NCBI RefSeq assembly: GCF_954871325.1
Contig: NC_088775.1
Span: 41,083,561-41,147,560, forward strand
DNA: 64,000 nucleotides
Source of the DNA: Gordionus sp. m RMFG-2023
Taxonomy: Eukaryota > Nematomorpha > Gordioida > Chordodea > Parachordodidae
Direction of reading: 5' to 3'
Part shown: in pieces, positions 22,052-32,744 of the stretch
How the letters are laid out: each line of letters starts with the position of its first letter
How positions within the stretch are numbered: position 1 is the stretch's first letter
Notes under the pieces: generated by a model
Seen by the model: only the letters and a program-made list of their open reading frames with translations
Database searches by the model: none
What the model was told of the DNA's origin: nothing
Made by a program: the position numbers and the translations under genes

Positions 22052-25000
22052 TAGAGGTCTGCATTGGGCGGGTTTTTCGACCAAAAGCCCACCCATCCAA
22101 TGTTTTAAAAAAATTTTAACCCGCCCGCCCAGCCCGCCCATAGTATTCAAAAAAATTTAACCCGCCCGCCCAGCCCGCTCATAGTTTTCAAAAAAATATA
22201 TACCCGCCCGCCCCGCCCATTTGTCTAAAATTCTTTACCCGCCCGCTCATTAGTCTATAAATTTTACCTGCCCTCCCATTATTTATAAAAAAATTTTAAC
22301 GCAAACCCGCTTATAAAATTTAATTATGGTTTCTTTCATTTTTTTGCATCTAATAAAAATATTTCATTACTCTACAAAAAGTTTATAATTTAGGAAATTA
22401 ATCTAAGTATAAAAATAATCAATGTAAATTATGGACAATTTATTTGGTCAAATTGAATATTTATGAAAAAAATATAAATGTAAATTAATATTATATGTAA
22501 TTATAATGCAAAAATAACAATGAATTGACATTTTCTGGATTCAAACACGTTCTTCTTTGTTCTAAAAATTTTCCGCAATGCTAAATCCGCGCTCGGAAGA
22601 AGCACTAGTTGCAGGATTGCAAATATTTTTCTTGCTAATCTTGATAGCTTTGGCAAATCTCTTTCTTGTCGTTTCCACCAAAGTAGGATATCTATTTGAA
22701 GTATATCCTCTTCCTCAATTGAGATCTTTAAATAAAAGTGAAACCAATAATAATAAATTTAATAAAGTAATTTAAAATTTAAATTAATTGTAATATGCAA
22801 CTTAAAATTTTGCTAAATTATACATATCAAAACTGGTATTAAGATTTAAATATTTTGTTATATCTTTAGGTACAATACTCTCCTCTGTAACAACCTCATC
22901 CTCCCATATGTTGGGGTTTAATTTTGAAGCGGATGCTATTTATTTCAAACATTACATTTAATAGAGCCAAGCAATTTTATGATTTATTTATACCCTTTCA
23001 TTTGTTTCTCTTTGCATTTGGAGAAAGGGGTAAAATCAGATTTTCATCCACGTTGATGTCATATTGTTCGATGCAAATCAAATCCAACATGTTTTCAATA
23101 TGTTTTTTTTACTTCATTAATTTCTTCCGATGTCAACATCCTCATTTGTCGGAACTTTGGTATTAAAAATGTTGAAATTTTATGAAGCATATGGATTTCA
23201 AATTTTTCAAATAATATTTTTAGCTCTTTTCTTTATTAAATCTATTTCTTTTTCATAATTTGTTTTTCCCATTATATCCATATTTATTTGATTATGCTCA
23301 TGTAGAAGAAGATTATACCTATTTTTTTATAAATAATGAAATGATATGCATAAATCCCAAAATACTAATTTTTATACCATATAAGAGCGTTTTGTAGTGT
23401 AGGCCTGCAGTCACTCTCAAGAACATTAGTTGCATCTTTATATGGCTTTAAATAATCTATCAATGTTTTTAAACCTTCCTTTCCCATAGATCCCATTTTT
23501 TCACTCATATCACGAGATTGTAAGGATAAAATCTCTTCATACATTATATAAATGCTTTGTAGCATCTTATGTTTTGTATTCCATCTTATATCAATATTTT
23601 GTTGTAACGTCTTGCTCAGTATTTTATGTTGCCACTTTGTTTGAAAATGTGGTCAACGATTTTGCAGTGATCAAAATGTTATTAATCTCAGGAGTAATTT
23701 CCAAAATAAAAGTTGGCTGGAAAGCATTGCGGAGAATTGTCTTCAACATATGTGCTGAACAGTTTAGTCTATTAAATCTAATATTTAAAAAAATAAACGG
23801 AAAATATAGTTCTCTAAATATGAATGTTTTTATTTAGGTGTATACAGAACAGAATCTCTCATAAATTATTATAATATCTACCAATTAGATAAATTTTATA
23901 AAATTTAACAAAAAATTTACCCCTTCAGCACTTTTTTAATATTTGCTCCTTGATCGGTGACAAAGATGAGCTTGGAAAAGTATTCTCGGGGTACACCAAG
24001 TTTTAAAATTTTTTTAATAATTCTTTAAGAATATTTTCTCCCGTCTTTTTTTCCTCTGGAAATTTTGAAATAAAAAGAAATTTTTTTTCTAATTTCCAAT
24101 TTTGTATATAATGGATTGATAAAGATATATAATCGGTTTTTGTAAAATCCTCGCACCACATATCTATAGCACATGAGCAAATAGAATTTTTTATCATTTC
24201 TCCAATTTTATGAAGTAATATTTCCTTAAGATCCTTAGTAACTTTGGATATGTGCCTGCTAACGGTTGTGGGGCAAGGAATAATTTTTTCGTCTTCCAAT
24301 TTTCCATATGTGGCCCCTTAGTCTAAAAATCTTCGTAAAATATTTACAAATCCTGGTCCTTGAATGGCTTAAAATGGCCTAAATAATGATAAAAGAATAA
24401 TTTAATAAAAATTAAAATACCTAATATCTCTAGCGCAATATTCTACAAAATTGGCGATTACAGATTTTATCGTTTTGTTTAATTGAGAATTGTCTTTTTG
24501 AAAATATTCGGATATTTTTTTATTATCTATCAAATCTTCACAATTTGCCAGTGAACATTGATGATGAAGGAAGAAGGATGTGCCACTTTTGTTATTATAT
24601 TTATAAATAAATTCACAATCATTGCAGCGAATTCAATCTAGCTTTTTGTCATTTTCATCGAAAATGATTTAAAATTGTTTCCACATTGAAGATTTTAGTT
24701 TATTATTATCTGAATTTTCTTTTAATTTATGTAAATAATTTATATTTTTTTAGATATATTTTCTTTATTCATTAAAATAAAAATTAAATTAAAATAAAAT
24801 ATATTTTTTTATTAAAAATTATGTTATAAAAAATAAAATTTATATATTATATAATAAAATAAAAATGAAAAAGGCAATTATAAAGATAAACAATTATTAC
24901 TAAAATAAAATAATACAATGCAGATTGCAAACCCAAAAAAAGGAAATTTTAAGAGAATAGTTTTATTACATTCCCATAAAAGGAAAAATTTAATAGAAAA

Positions 25001-25388
25001 AATGTTTATTTATAAGAAAAAAAGTTTTATTGTTGTGTTTATTACATAATATAGTTAGGTAAATGTTCTCCACTTAAAAAAAACGATTGGTACAATAAAA
25101 AAAGAAATATTGTTATTATAGTTCATTTAAACAATTATTTTTTTAGTTTACTTTTGAACAAAAATTTTAAATTTCCTTAACCCCGCCTATTGTTCAAATT
25201 TCTTAATCCGCCCGCCCATAGTTTCAAATTTTTTTAACCCGCCCGCCCAGCCCGCCCATAGTTTCAAATTTTTTTTAACCCGCCCGCCAGCCCATTTTCG
25301 AAAAATTTTTCACACGCCCATCCTTCCGCCCACTTAGATGGGCGGGCGTGGGCGGGCGGGCCAAAACCCCGCCCAATGCAGACCTCAA
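22052..25388 (-). mobile_element. Degenerate autonomous-type hAT, CCCGCCCGCCC family
   Basis: Inverted ends TAGAGGTCTGCATTGGGCGG and TTGAGGTCTGCATTGGGCGG, about 3.3 kb apart, with near-matching flanks GTTTTGTA and GTTTGATA (6 of 8). Both arms carry many CCCGCCCGCCCA blocks separated by A/T runs (22070-22310, 25185-25345), the expected look of subterminal binding sites. A minus-strand transposase remnant occupies the middle. Confidence 0.9.
22540..24760 (-). pseudogene. hAT transposase remnant (Hermes/BED type)
   Basis: Reading the minus strand, near 24550-24640 there is a BED-like zinc finger (RCNDCEF ... HHQCSLANC). At 24299-24003 lies IIPCPTTVSRHISKVTKDLK, the Hermes-type DNA-binding motif, then DMWCEDFTKTDYISLSIHYI, where the D of DMW is the first catalytic aspartate. 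23565-23365 reads ...LQSIY...LIDYLKPYKDATNVLESD...PTLQNALIW, the hAT helical region, and near 22620-22570 NPATSASSERGFSIA is the C-terminal dimerisation motif. Several frame changes and stops divide these pieces, so the gene is dead, but the domain order is complete. Confidence 0.85.
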
Positions 25389-25690
25389 GTTTGATATCTG
25401 CTTTGTTTATATTTTATAATATTTTCTTTTTTTGTTATAATAAAATAACTGATATAAATTATCAAAAAGGATATGATTAAAAGGCCAAAATAAGGGATTT
25501 AAAAAAGAATGTTAAAAAAAGTAAATAATAAAGGCATATAAAGAATGAAATTTGTTTTTATAAATTTATAAAATCATAAATATTTTCACATGAATATATA
25601 TTTTAAAAAAATCCAAATTAAAAATAATTATTTATTGCAACAATTCTTCAATGCTATATGAATTTTGTTAACATTTAAGGTTGTTCTTGA
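25389..25690. other. No gene seen
   Basis: AT-rich filler with no repeat boundary or frame I can support. Confidence 0.4.
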
Positions 25691-25699
25691 AACACTCGT

Positions 25700-26330
25700 A
25701 CCTTTTATTCATGCAAACCATTTTGCAATTGCATAACGGTGTTTTCCATAGTTTGTGACGTTCCGGGAAGCTCCTAAATATTTTTAGCAGTATAAATAAA
25801 AAATTAATATATTTTATGTACATGAATTAATTTGAGGAGTATATGTGGTTACTCTAAAAATAGCTTAATTACCTATGATTGATATATCTTTGTTGGGAAC
25901 TTCAAAATCATTTAATTTTATAGTTTTTTATAGACTAGAGGCAATAAATGGTGTTGAAATTCTTCCGGCACAGGTTCCTACCCATATTTTATTTTGTTCA
26001 GTTTTTAATACTTTCCCTTCTAAATTTTTAGGACAGATATTAGTTTTATCTGTCCCACGGATAGGTAATAACACGTGATCACCTAAGCTAAGATAAAGTT
26101 ATTTTGTCCAATTATTTGAGAATAAATTATGCTTTGATGCCCACGATCATTTAAATATGAAATAAAAGAAGGGGCCATTTTTAAAATATTAGAAATATTT
26201 TCCCAATATTATTGGTAGCACAACTAATTTCCTATATGTATGGCCAACATTTTTCGAACAAGGATTATTAGTAATATTATGAACAATTTGAAAGAGCGTC
26301 TTTGTTTGAAACTGTTGTAGCAGTTAGAAA
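25700..26330 (-). pseudogene. Possible transposon-derived coding debris
   Basis: On the minus strand near 26075-25925 a short piece reads GDHVLLPIRGTDKTN...LEGKVLKTE, ending soon after GTCAGRIS. The layout of GD-V-V-PI--D----N--G-V resembles the small C-terminal domain found in several integrase- or SCAN-like transposon proteins. The match is by eye and weak, the piece is short and stops surround it. It could equally be unrelated host debris. Confidence 0.25.
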
Positions 26331-27238
26331 AAAGAAGAAATAAATTTAATATAATATACTAAATATCAGTCATTTTTTCTGACAAGAAGATTTAATTTTC
26401 CTTGGGGGAAGAAGGGAGAATGAGGAGATTAGGAGATGCCAGCTGAAAAGAACAAAGAAGGTATATTGGATTACTGGAACCGATTTTGTAATGTGAGATT
26501 TATGGGTTATTTGTTTACATATTTTTATATTAATGTTTATATTATCGTTTATGATAATTAGATTTTTTTATGAATAATTTGGACGTTCACCATTGGAAGT
26601 TTATAGTTTGGACTTCTAAAGAAACCTTATAATATTCCTCATTGGCAAACAATAAAAAAGTGTCAGCTTATCTGTGAATATATAAATAAATTTTTTTATT
26701 TAATATCCCCTCTTTCCCTAAACGTTAAAAAATTTACATTTCCTTAATATCAAGGAAAATCGCTATCGATATTTAATTATATAAAATTATTTAGTTTTTA
26801 ATGATTTTTTAAATAAAAAAGATCGCCCTCGACTCAGCCTAATTTTAGAAAACCTTACTTTTAAAATGGAGTTAATATTTTTCCAGCCTGACCCTGTATA
26901 AATTTGTTAATTTTTATTATTTTATAGCATACTTTGAATTTTTGTGAATAGTTTACAAGGAATTTATTGTTAAATAAAAAGTATTAATATTTTAAATTTT
27001 ATCACTTCACAGAGGCAAAAGATCATGAAAAGGCTCAATAATTGTTACATCTAATGTCATATTTTTTTTATAAAATTTAGTGAATAATTTTTACCGTTGC
27101 AATATTACTCTTCTGATTCACAAGTAAACCTCTGCTGCCAATAGTATCTAAAATTTGGACAAATAATTAATGGAAATGTTATTTCATATCTTAGCCATGT
27201 AGGTATATTCTTTGATTGGACGAGTTGCACTAACTTGT
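26331..27238. other. No gene seen
   Basis: AT-rich. A short GC scrap at 26822-26840 and 26885-26898 (CGCCCTCGACTCAGCC, CAGCCTGACCC) resembles hAT subterminal debris. The last 60 bp merge into the tail of the LINE. Confidence 0.4.
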
Positions 27239-27690
27239 TCAATATATGATAATCTTCTTCTTCTCCATTTTATGGAGATTTCCAGGTTTACCCAGGTAGG
27301 CCAGTTTTCTCTCTGATTTTTCTTTTCCATTTTTGATGGTCCTGAGCATCAATATACAATTCATGCTTCTCATATCCACCAATATCACATTTGTCCATAT
27401 CATCTTGGGCTTTCCTCTATGTCTTGATTCTCTTATTTTCATCAAGAAGCATCTCTTTACCCAGTCATTGTCATACGTTCCACATGCCCAAACCATCTTG
27501 GTTTATTTCGCCGTATTACCTTACCACTCTAATCATTTCTACACCCAATCTTGCTCGTAATTCCTTGCTAGTTTTTCCTTCTCTCAGAGATACCCCACAC
27601 ATCCATCTAATCATCCTCATCTCTGTTCTTTATAATTTGGCTTCATGAGTCGCTTTCATTGCCCATATTTTGCCTCTAACAAAACATATG
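27239..27690 (-). mobile_element. 5'-truncated LINE, C-terminal end of the ORF
   Basis: On the minus strand 27690-27500 reads KIWAMKATHEAKL, TEMRMIRWMCGVSLREGK and TSKELRARLGVE, and 27496-27239 continues with DNDWVKRCFLMKIRESRHRG (RGKPK) and LAYLGKPGN. These are the standard C-terminal motifs of non-LTR retrotransposon endonuclease/reverse transcriptases. One frame change and a few stops are present. A GAAGAAGAAGAT tail at 27250-27260 is the probable 3' end. Only about 450 bp remain, as usual for 5'-truncated LINE copies. The exact clade cannot be fixed from this part. Confidence 0.85.
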
Positions 27691-28095
27691 CCAATATTTA
27701 GAGTGTTAAGTGATACTAATTGATCTTCAAACCAGACATCAGCGAAATCAAAGGTTAATGAGTTATAAGCAAAATAAGGAAAGTGAGAAATTTTAAAGCT
27801 GGCGGAACAATTTGAGGATCAATTACCGAAACCTATACCATTGTGTAGCCCGTTAATTGATCTTCTATCCGGGCAGCAGCGGAATAAACCGTTCGTGATT
27901 TATGAGCAAAATAAAATAATTCTGGCACTTTGCCAAAACCGAAAATAAAAAAGATCATGTTAAACTTGGCAATTATTCAGTATTCAATATGTGCATTAAT
28001 AATCTCCAAACCGGATATCGGTATATTTAACCGTAACCGAGTTCCTTATCCAAATCACTTTGAAGATCTTAATCCAAAGATTATCTTTTTAGGCA
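27690..28095 (-). repeat. Modular interspersed repeat, copy 1
   Basis: Inverted and collinear with 55180-55675. Each copy is built from degenerate modules of about 110-125 bp that share CATAAATCACGAACGGTTTA-like text followed by GAAGATCAATTA and GGTAATTGATCC. It has no frame and no recognised ends. The left part begins right at the LINE border. Confidence 0.8.
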
Positions 28096-30387
28096 TTAAA
28101 ACCTCAGTAAAATAATTTTTATCAAATAGAGGAGACCAGGTTGAATTGCAAATTTCACATTTCGTCACAGAATTTATATATATATATAATTATATCATTT
28201 CATAACCCATCATTAGCAATAAAAACAAAGAAGGCGCTATTTAAGAGTTAGTAAAAGTCATGCTATCATTTTTCTAACTAATGACAAATATTAAATTTGT
28301 GACATAGAACACAATATTTTATATTCTAAAAATTATCAGAAAAAGACTTCATATATTGCATAACAAAATTATACCAATTGGAAAATTTTCCAACTATTTT
28401 TGAAGGCAATGAAAAGCCTCTTATCTCCAGCTCCATGTTAGCCGAACAATTGGAATTACTAATAAATTAAAGGAAAGTGAGTTATTAATAATAAATGTTC
28501 CAAGGTCAAATTTAGACCTGACATTATGGATGCATTAAAGATGAAACTTATATCATTTTTAGTGCTCCGTTGATAGCAAGTGCTTTAAAAGGTTTAAAAG
28601 CCGAAATTATGCAAAAGTTAATAACAAAAAAAATAACGGAACACCAAAACAAAATCTAAAGCAGCGACAAACATCCTATTTTTGCCATTATTTAGTGATT
28701 ATAAATTTTTTTATGAGCTTATTAACAAAAAGCTGACAAAATCAAAAGACAAAGAAGAAAAAGAAATCTACTAAACTTAATTTCGAAAAATCTAAATTAA
28801 CAACTAAATACAAAACTAACCTTCCAAATCTAATACTAAAAATATTCAAAAAATATATATCACAATATATAAGAAAACGCTGGTATAAATTAATCCTTTT
28901 ATTTTTTAAAATTCAAAGTAAAAACGTATAAAAAAAAATAATTATCATTTTTAATCACAAAATTCATAATGATGCTATTTTAAAGAAAAGTATTTTTGAG
29001 AAAAATCCATAAGAAAAAATAATGATTAATTCATTTATGAAAAAACGAATAATGAATTCATATTAAAAAAACGATAAAAATTTTATCACAAAAATGATTG
29101 ACATTTAATAAAAAATATTCATATAAACAAAAATATCTTACAAACTAGGACACTTATGTTTCTAGGTCAAATTTTTACCTCAGGAAATATGAATGTACTA
29201 TTAAATATTTACGATTTGCGAGAGCTTGAAAGGCTATTATCTTTCTCTTATTAAATTATATCCCTTTGTTCTTGATAGATCTTAACATTTTAAAAAAATA
29301 TTAATTTTGAATTACAAGTAGCTATCTAGAAAAATTTTGTACTTGTCACTATATTTTAATCTACGCCGAAGATTTTTTATATAATATAATAGTGAAGGAA
29401 TGGTGAATAATAATATGTGCGAATAGTAATATATAAATCAAAAAAGGTAACAACAATGAAGGTAATTTGTTATAGTCGCGATATATTTTTATTATAAGCG
29501 CGGGGTTGTTGTGTTCTAATTAGTAATTGTTGTTGGAATTTTTCTTGAGTATCCTTAGGTATTTCATAGGAGATATGTGGAATTGATTGAGACTTCATCC
29601 AATCGTCAGGTTGTTGTTATTTCTATGGACAGGCCCGAGATCAGGGAGGGGCTGATTATTGTTTTGGATCCGAAGAGGGATATCTCTTAGTTGGCTTGGT
29701 CATTAATGTTATTTATATCGCTGGTTTCGTTGAAGTTATTCGAGGTTAGTTGCAGATCATAAAGCGTGAAAGCGGACTAACAAAGTTCTTACCTTAACAG
29801 TTCTTACTCTTTATACTATAATTATTTTAACTTCTTAAATGCAATGGATTCTTCAACTTATAATTATAAAGACACCAAAAAAATTTTTAAAATGTATTTT
29901 ATTTTTTATTAATTTTATTCAATAAAATTCTACAAATATTTAACATTAATTTGAATGGATATTTTTTTATTCAATAGTATTTAAGAATTTTTGGAATAAT
30001 ATATTTTACAAGAATAATATAATATTTTTAAAAAGAATAATCAAATTTCAAAATTGATTTTTTCATCCAGAATTTCGATAATGAAAATTATTAAAATCAA
30101 AAATAATAAATGATTGGCATTTAGTTTTTGAATAATAATATTTTCTTTTTTTCACCAATCAACAATATCTAAAACTGTTGATTGACGTTTCATATATAAA
30201 AATGTATATAATTATTTATAAAATAAGCAAAGCGATGACACGGACCTATTTCCGATCCAAGTTCTCGACGGATCGTCGACTGGATTGTCGATGTGGGAGA
30301 CCCATTGAATGTTTTGCGAAATGACTGTAAAGTTTGCTAGTCCTATTTTATTGAGGACTTTGCTTGGGGCGTACCAGAATCATGATC
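28096..30387. other. No gene supported
   Basis: AT-rich. A hairpin CAATCAACA/TGTTGATTG lies at 30157-30186 with a cousin at 51392-51420. A GC-raised stretch at about 29500-29790 and another at 30240-30380 have no frame or motif I recognise. The 68-bp spaced and 82-bp duplicated sequences begin after this interval. Confidence 0.4.
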
Positions 30388-30550
30388 ATCTATCTATAAA
30401 GATTATATATTATTTTAACTTTAAAATACTTGTGTCTTAAATATCTCATTCCATGTATAATATCATCTAGGAAGCTATCTATAAAGATTATATATTATTT
30501 TAACTTTAAAATACTTGGGTCATAAATATCTCATTCCATGTTTAATATCA
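30388..30550 (+). repeat. 82-bp tandem duplication
   Basis: 30388-30469 and 30470-30550 are nearly identical direct copies (AGCTATCTATAAAGATTATA start, CATTCCATG near the end) just outside the Gy-A left LTR. Confidence 0.85.
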
Positions 30551-30632
30551 TCCAGGAGCTATCGGTTTCATTTTCAGTTTTTTTCATTTATAATAATTTT
30601 TTTTGTTTGTATTTTTTTTTTCATTTTGTTTT

Positions 30633-30905
30633 TGTGATAAACATGCTTTCGGTAAATTTATTTGTTTTTTTTAATATTTTTTTTAAAATCAATATTATTT
30701 GTTTTTTATCAATATTATAATTTTGTCATTATTATTTTTTTATATTTTTATGTTGGGTTATAAAAACCCTGAAAGAATAGATTATTATTATTATATATTT
30801 TTTTAAAAAATTATATTCTTCCTGTTAATAATAAAGAAAATTATATTCAAAAAGTGGTAAGAAAAATAAGAACCAAGAAATTGAAAAAGAAAATGAAATA
30901 AGAAA
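30633..30905 (+). repeat. Gy-A left LTR
   Basis: Direct copy of 39954-40246: TGTGATA start, CTTTCGGTAAATTTATTTG, then TTGGGTTATAAAAACCCTG (a TATAAAA box-like motif within the R region) and an A-rich end before the primer-binding site. Confidence 0.9.
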
Positions 30906-30979
30906 TTGGTGCCATGTTGAATGAACACCAGAACCTAGAGATTAATCGCGGGGAGATTTACATATATTGATAAAGCAAA

Positions 30980-31790
30980 AAAAGCGCTAGTACAAATAAG
31001 TTAAAACGATAAATCGTTGATAAATTTTCAAGTATTGTCAATCGAAAAAAGCGCTAGTACAAATAAGTTGAAACGGTAAATCGTTGATAAATTTCCAAGT
31101 ATTGTCAAAGCGAAAAAAGCGCTAGTACAAATAAGTTGAAACGGTATATCGTTGGGAAATTTCCAAATATTGTTAAAGCGAAAAAAGCGCTAGTACAAAT
31201 AAAATTTAAACGATAAATCGTTGATAAATTTCCAAGTATTGTCAAAGCGAAAAAAGCGTTAGTACAAATAAGTTGAAACGGTAGATCGTTGATAAATTTC
31301 CAAGTATTGTCAAAGCGAAAAAAGCGCTAGTATAAATAAGTTGAAACGGTAAATCTTTGATAAATTTCCAAGTATTGTCAAAGCGGAAAAAGCGCTAGTA
31401 CAAATAAGATAAAACGATAAGTCGTTGATAAATTTCCAAATATTATCAAAGCGAAACAAAGCGCTAGTACAAATAAGTTAAAACGGTATATCGTTGGGAA
31501 ATTTCCAAATATTGTTAAAGCGAAAAAAGCGCTAGTACAAATAAAATTTAAACGATAAATCGTTGGGAAATTTCTAAATATTGTTAAAGCAAAAGAAAGC
31601 GTTATACAAATAAAATAGAAGTGAATAATCGCTGTTAAATTTATTAGTAAAGCGAAAAAAGCGCTAGTATAAATAAAATTGAAGTTAATAACCGCTGTGA
31701 AATTTACAAAAATTAGTAAAGCGAAAAAAGCGCTAGTGCAAATAAAGTTGAAGCAAGTAACCGCTGTCGAAAATTCGCAGGGAAGGCGAA
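30980..31790 (+). repeat. 68-bp tandem array in the Gy-A leader
   Basis: About twelve units of 67-68 bp, each with AAAGCGCTAGTACAAATAAG, a CGGTAAATCGTTGATAAAT block and CCAAGTATTGTCAAAGCG. Units diverge towards the right end. It lies between the primer-binding site and the knuckle region, where gag is expected. Confidence 0.95.
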
Positions 31791-31839
31791 TGGAAGTAAG
31801 GCCAAGTTTTAATCCACGAGGGAGAGAAAATCTAAATTG

Positions 31840-32190
31840 ATTGTGGAAAACGGGGCCATATGGTAAGAGATTGCCAAGAAACGAAATGTTTCGAATGTGG
31901 AAAATATGGACATATAGCTCCTTATTGCCCGGGAAAACGTGATAAATTACGTTGTGCGGGTTGTGGGCGATTTAGTCACAATAGGGAGGAATGCAATATT
32001 GCCAATTTCAATACAAGGGGCGGTTTTCCACAGAAAGATATAGCTCAAATTGCTCCAAATGTGAAAATTCTTGAAAACGGGAAAAATAAGGATATAGAAA
32101 TATCTAATTTAACGGAAAATAAAAGTTTGAATAATATATGTTTTCGATGCCGCAGCGAAGGACATGTGGCGAGAGAATGTCAGTATTGGT
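31840..32190 (+). pseudogene. Gy-A gag-like zinc-knuckle region
   Basis: Four CCHC knuckles are visible: DCGKRGHMVRDC, CFECGKYGHIAPYC, CAGCGRFSHNREEC and CFRCRSEGHVAREC. Such knuckles bind the element's RNA in the nucleocapsid part of gag. No capsid-like segment precedes them; the tandem array lies there instead. Fossil. Confidence 0.85.
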
Positions 32191-32246
32191 GACTATATGA
32201 TAGCAAAAGATATACCACAGAGGTCGAGAAGCGGTGGTTCAAAGAA

Positions 32247-32640
32247 ATGGAAAAATTTAATTATAGGGATAAAAGGGAGAAGTCGAAATGTATAAATATG
32301 ATACGAGAGGAAATAGTGCATAATCCTTGCACTAGAGTATGGATTAATTTGAATGGGAATATGGTATGCATGTTATTTGACACCAGGGCAGCTATCTCTG
32401 TGATGGGATATGAGAAATTTCGGAGTATTTGGTCGGAGGGAATGATCAAAAGCGAAGACATCAAGATCCGGCAGTTGGATGGATCAGAAGTAGCCATGAT
32501 GGGAAGAGTAGAATTAAAAGTGATGTTGGACAATAGAGTGGAGATATTGGATTTATGGATAATTGATCGAATAGTAGATGCCGTATTAGGATGGGACTGG
32601 ATAACGCGAATAGGTCCAGATTGTAATTTTTGGGGTATAT
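32247..32640 (+). pseudogene. Gy-A aspartic protease region
   Basis: Retroviral-type aspartic protease fold: MLFDTRAAISVM in the position of the LFDTGAxIS active-site loop, then the QLDGSEVAMMG and LDLWIIDRIVDAVLGWDWI flap and C-terminal segments typical of gypsy proteases. Directly comparable regions occur in Gy-B, -C and -D. Fossil. Confidence 0.85.
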
Positions 32641-32744
32641 TCGCTTGGTGCGGTGTATTTTTATATTGAAAGGGATGAGGAGAATCAATATATGAATTAT
32701 TGGTATAGGGATAAATTGCCTGGAATTGAAACCTTTTTGGGGGG

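Noticed and set aside
30980-31790. CRISPR-like array
   Set aside because: The units are contiguous 68-bp tandem repeats without unique spacers, in a eukaryotic LTR element.
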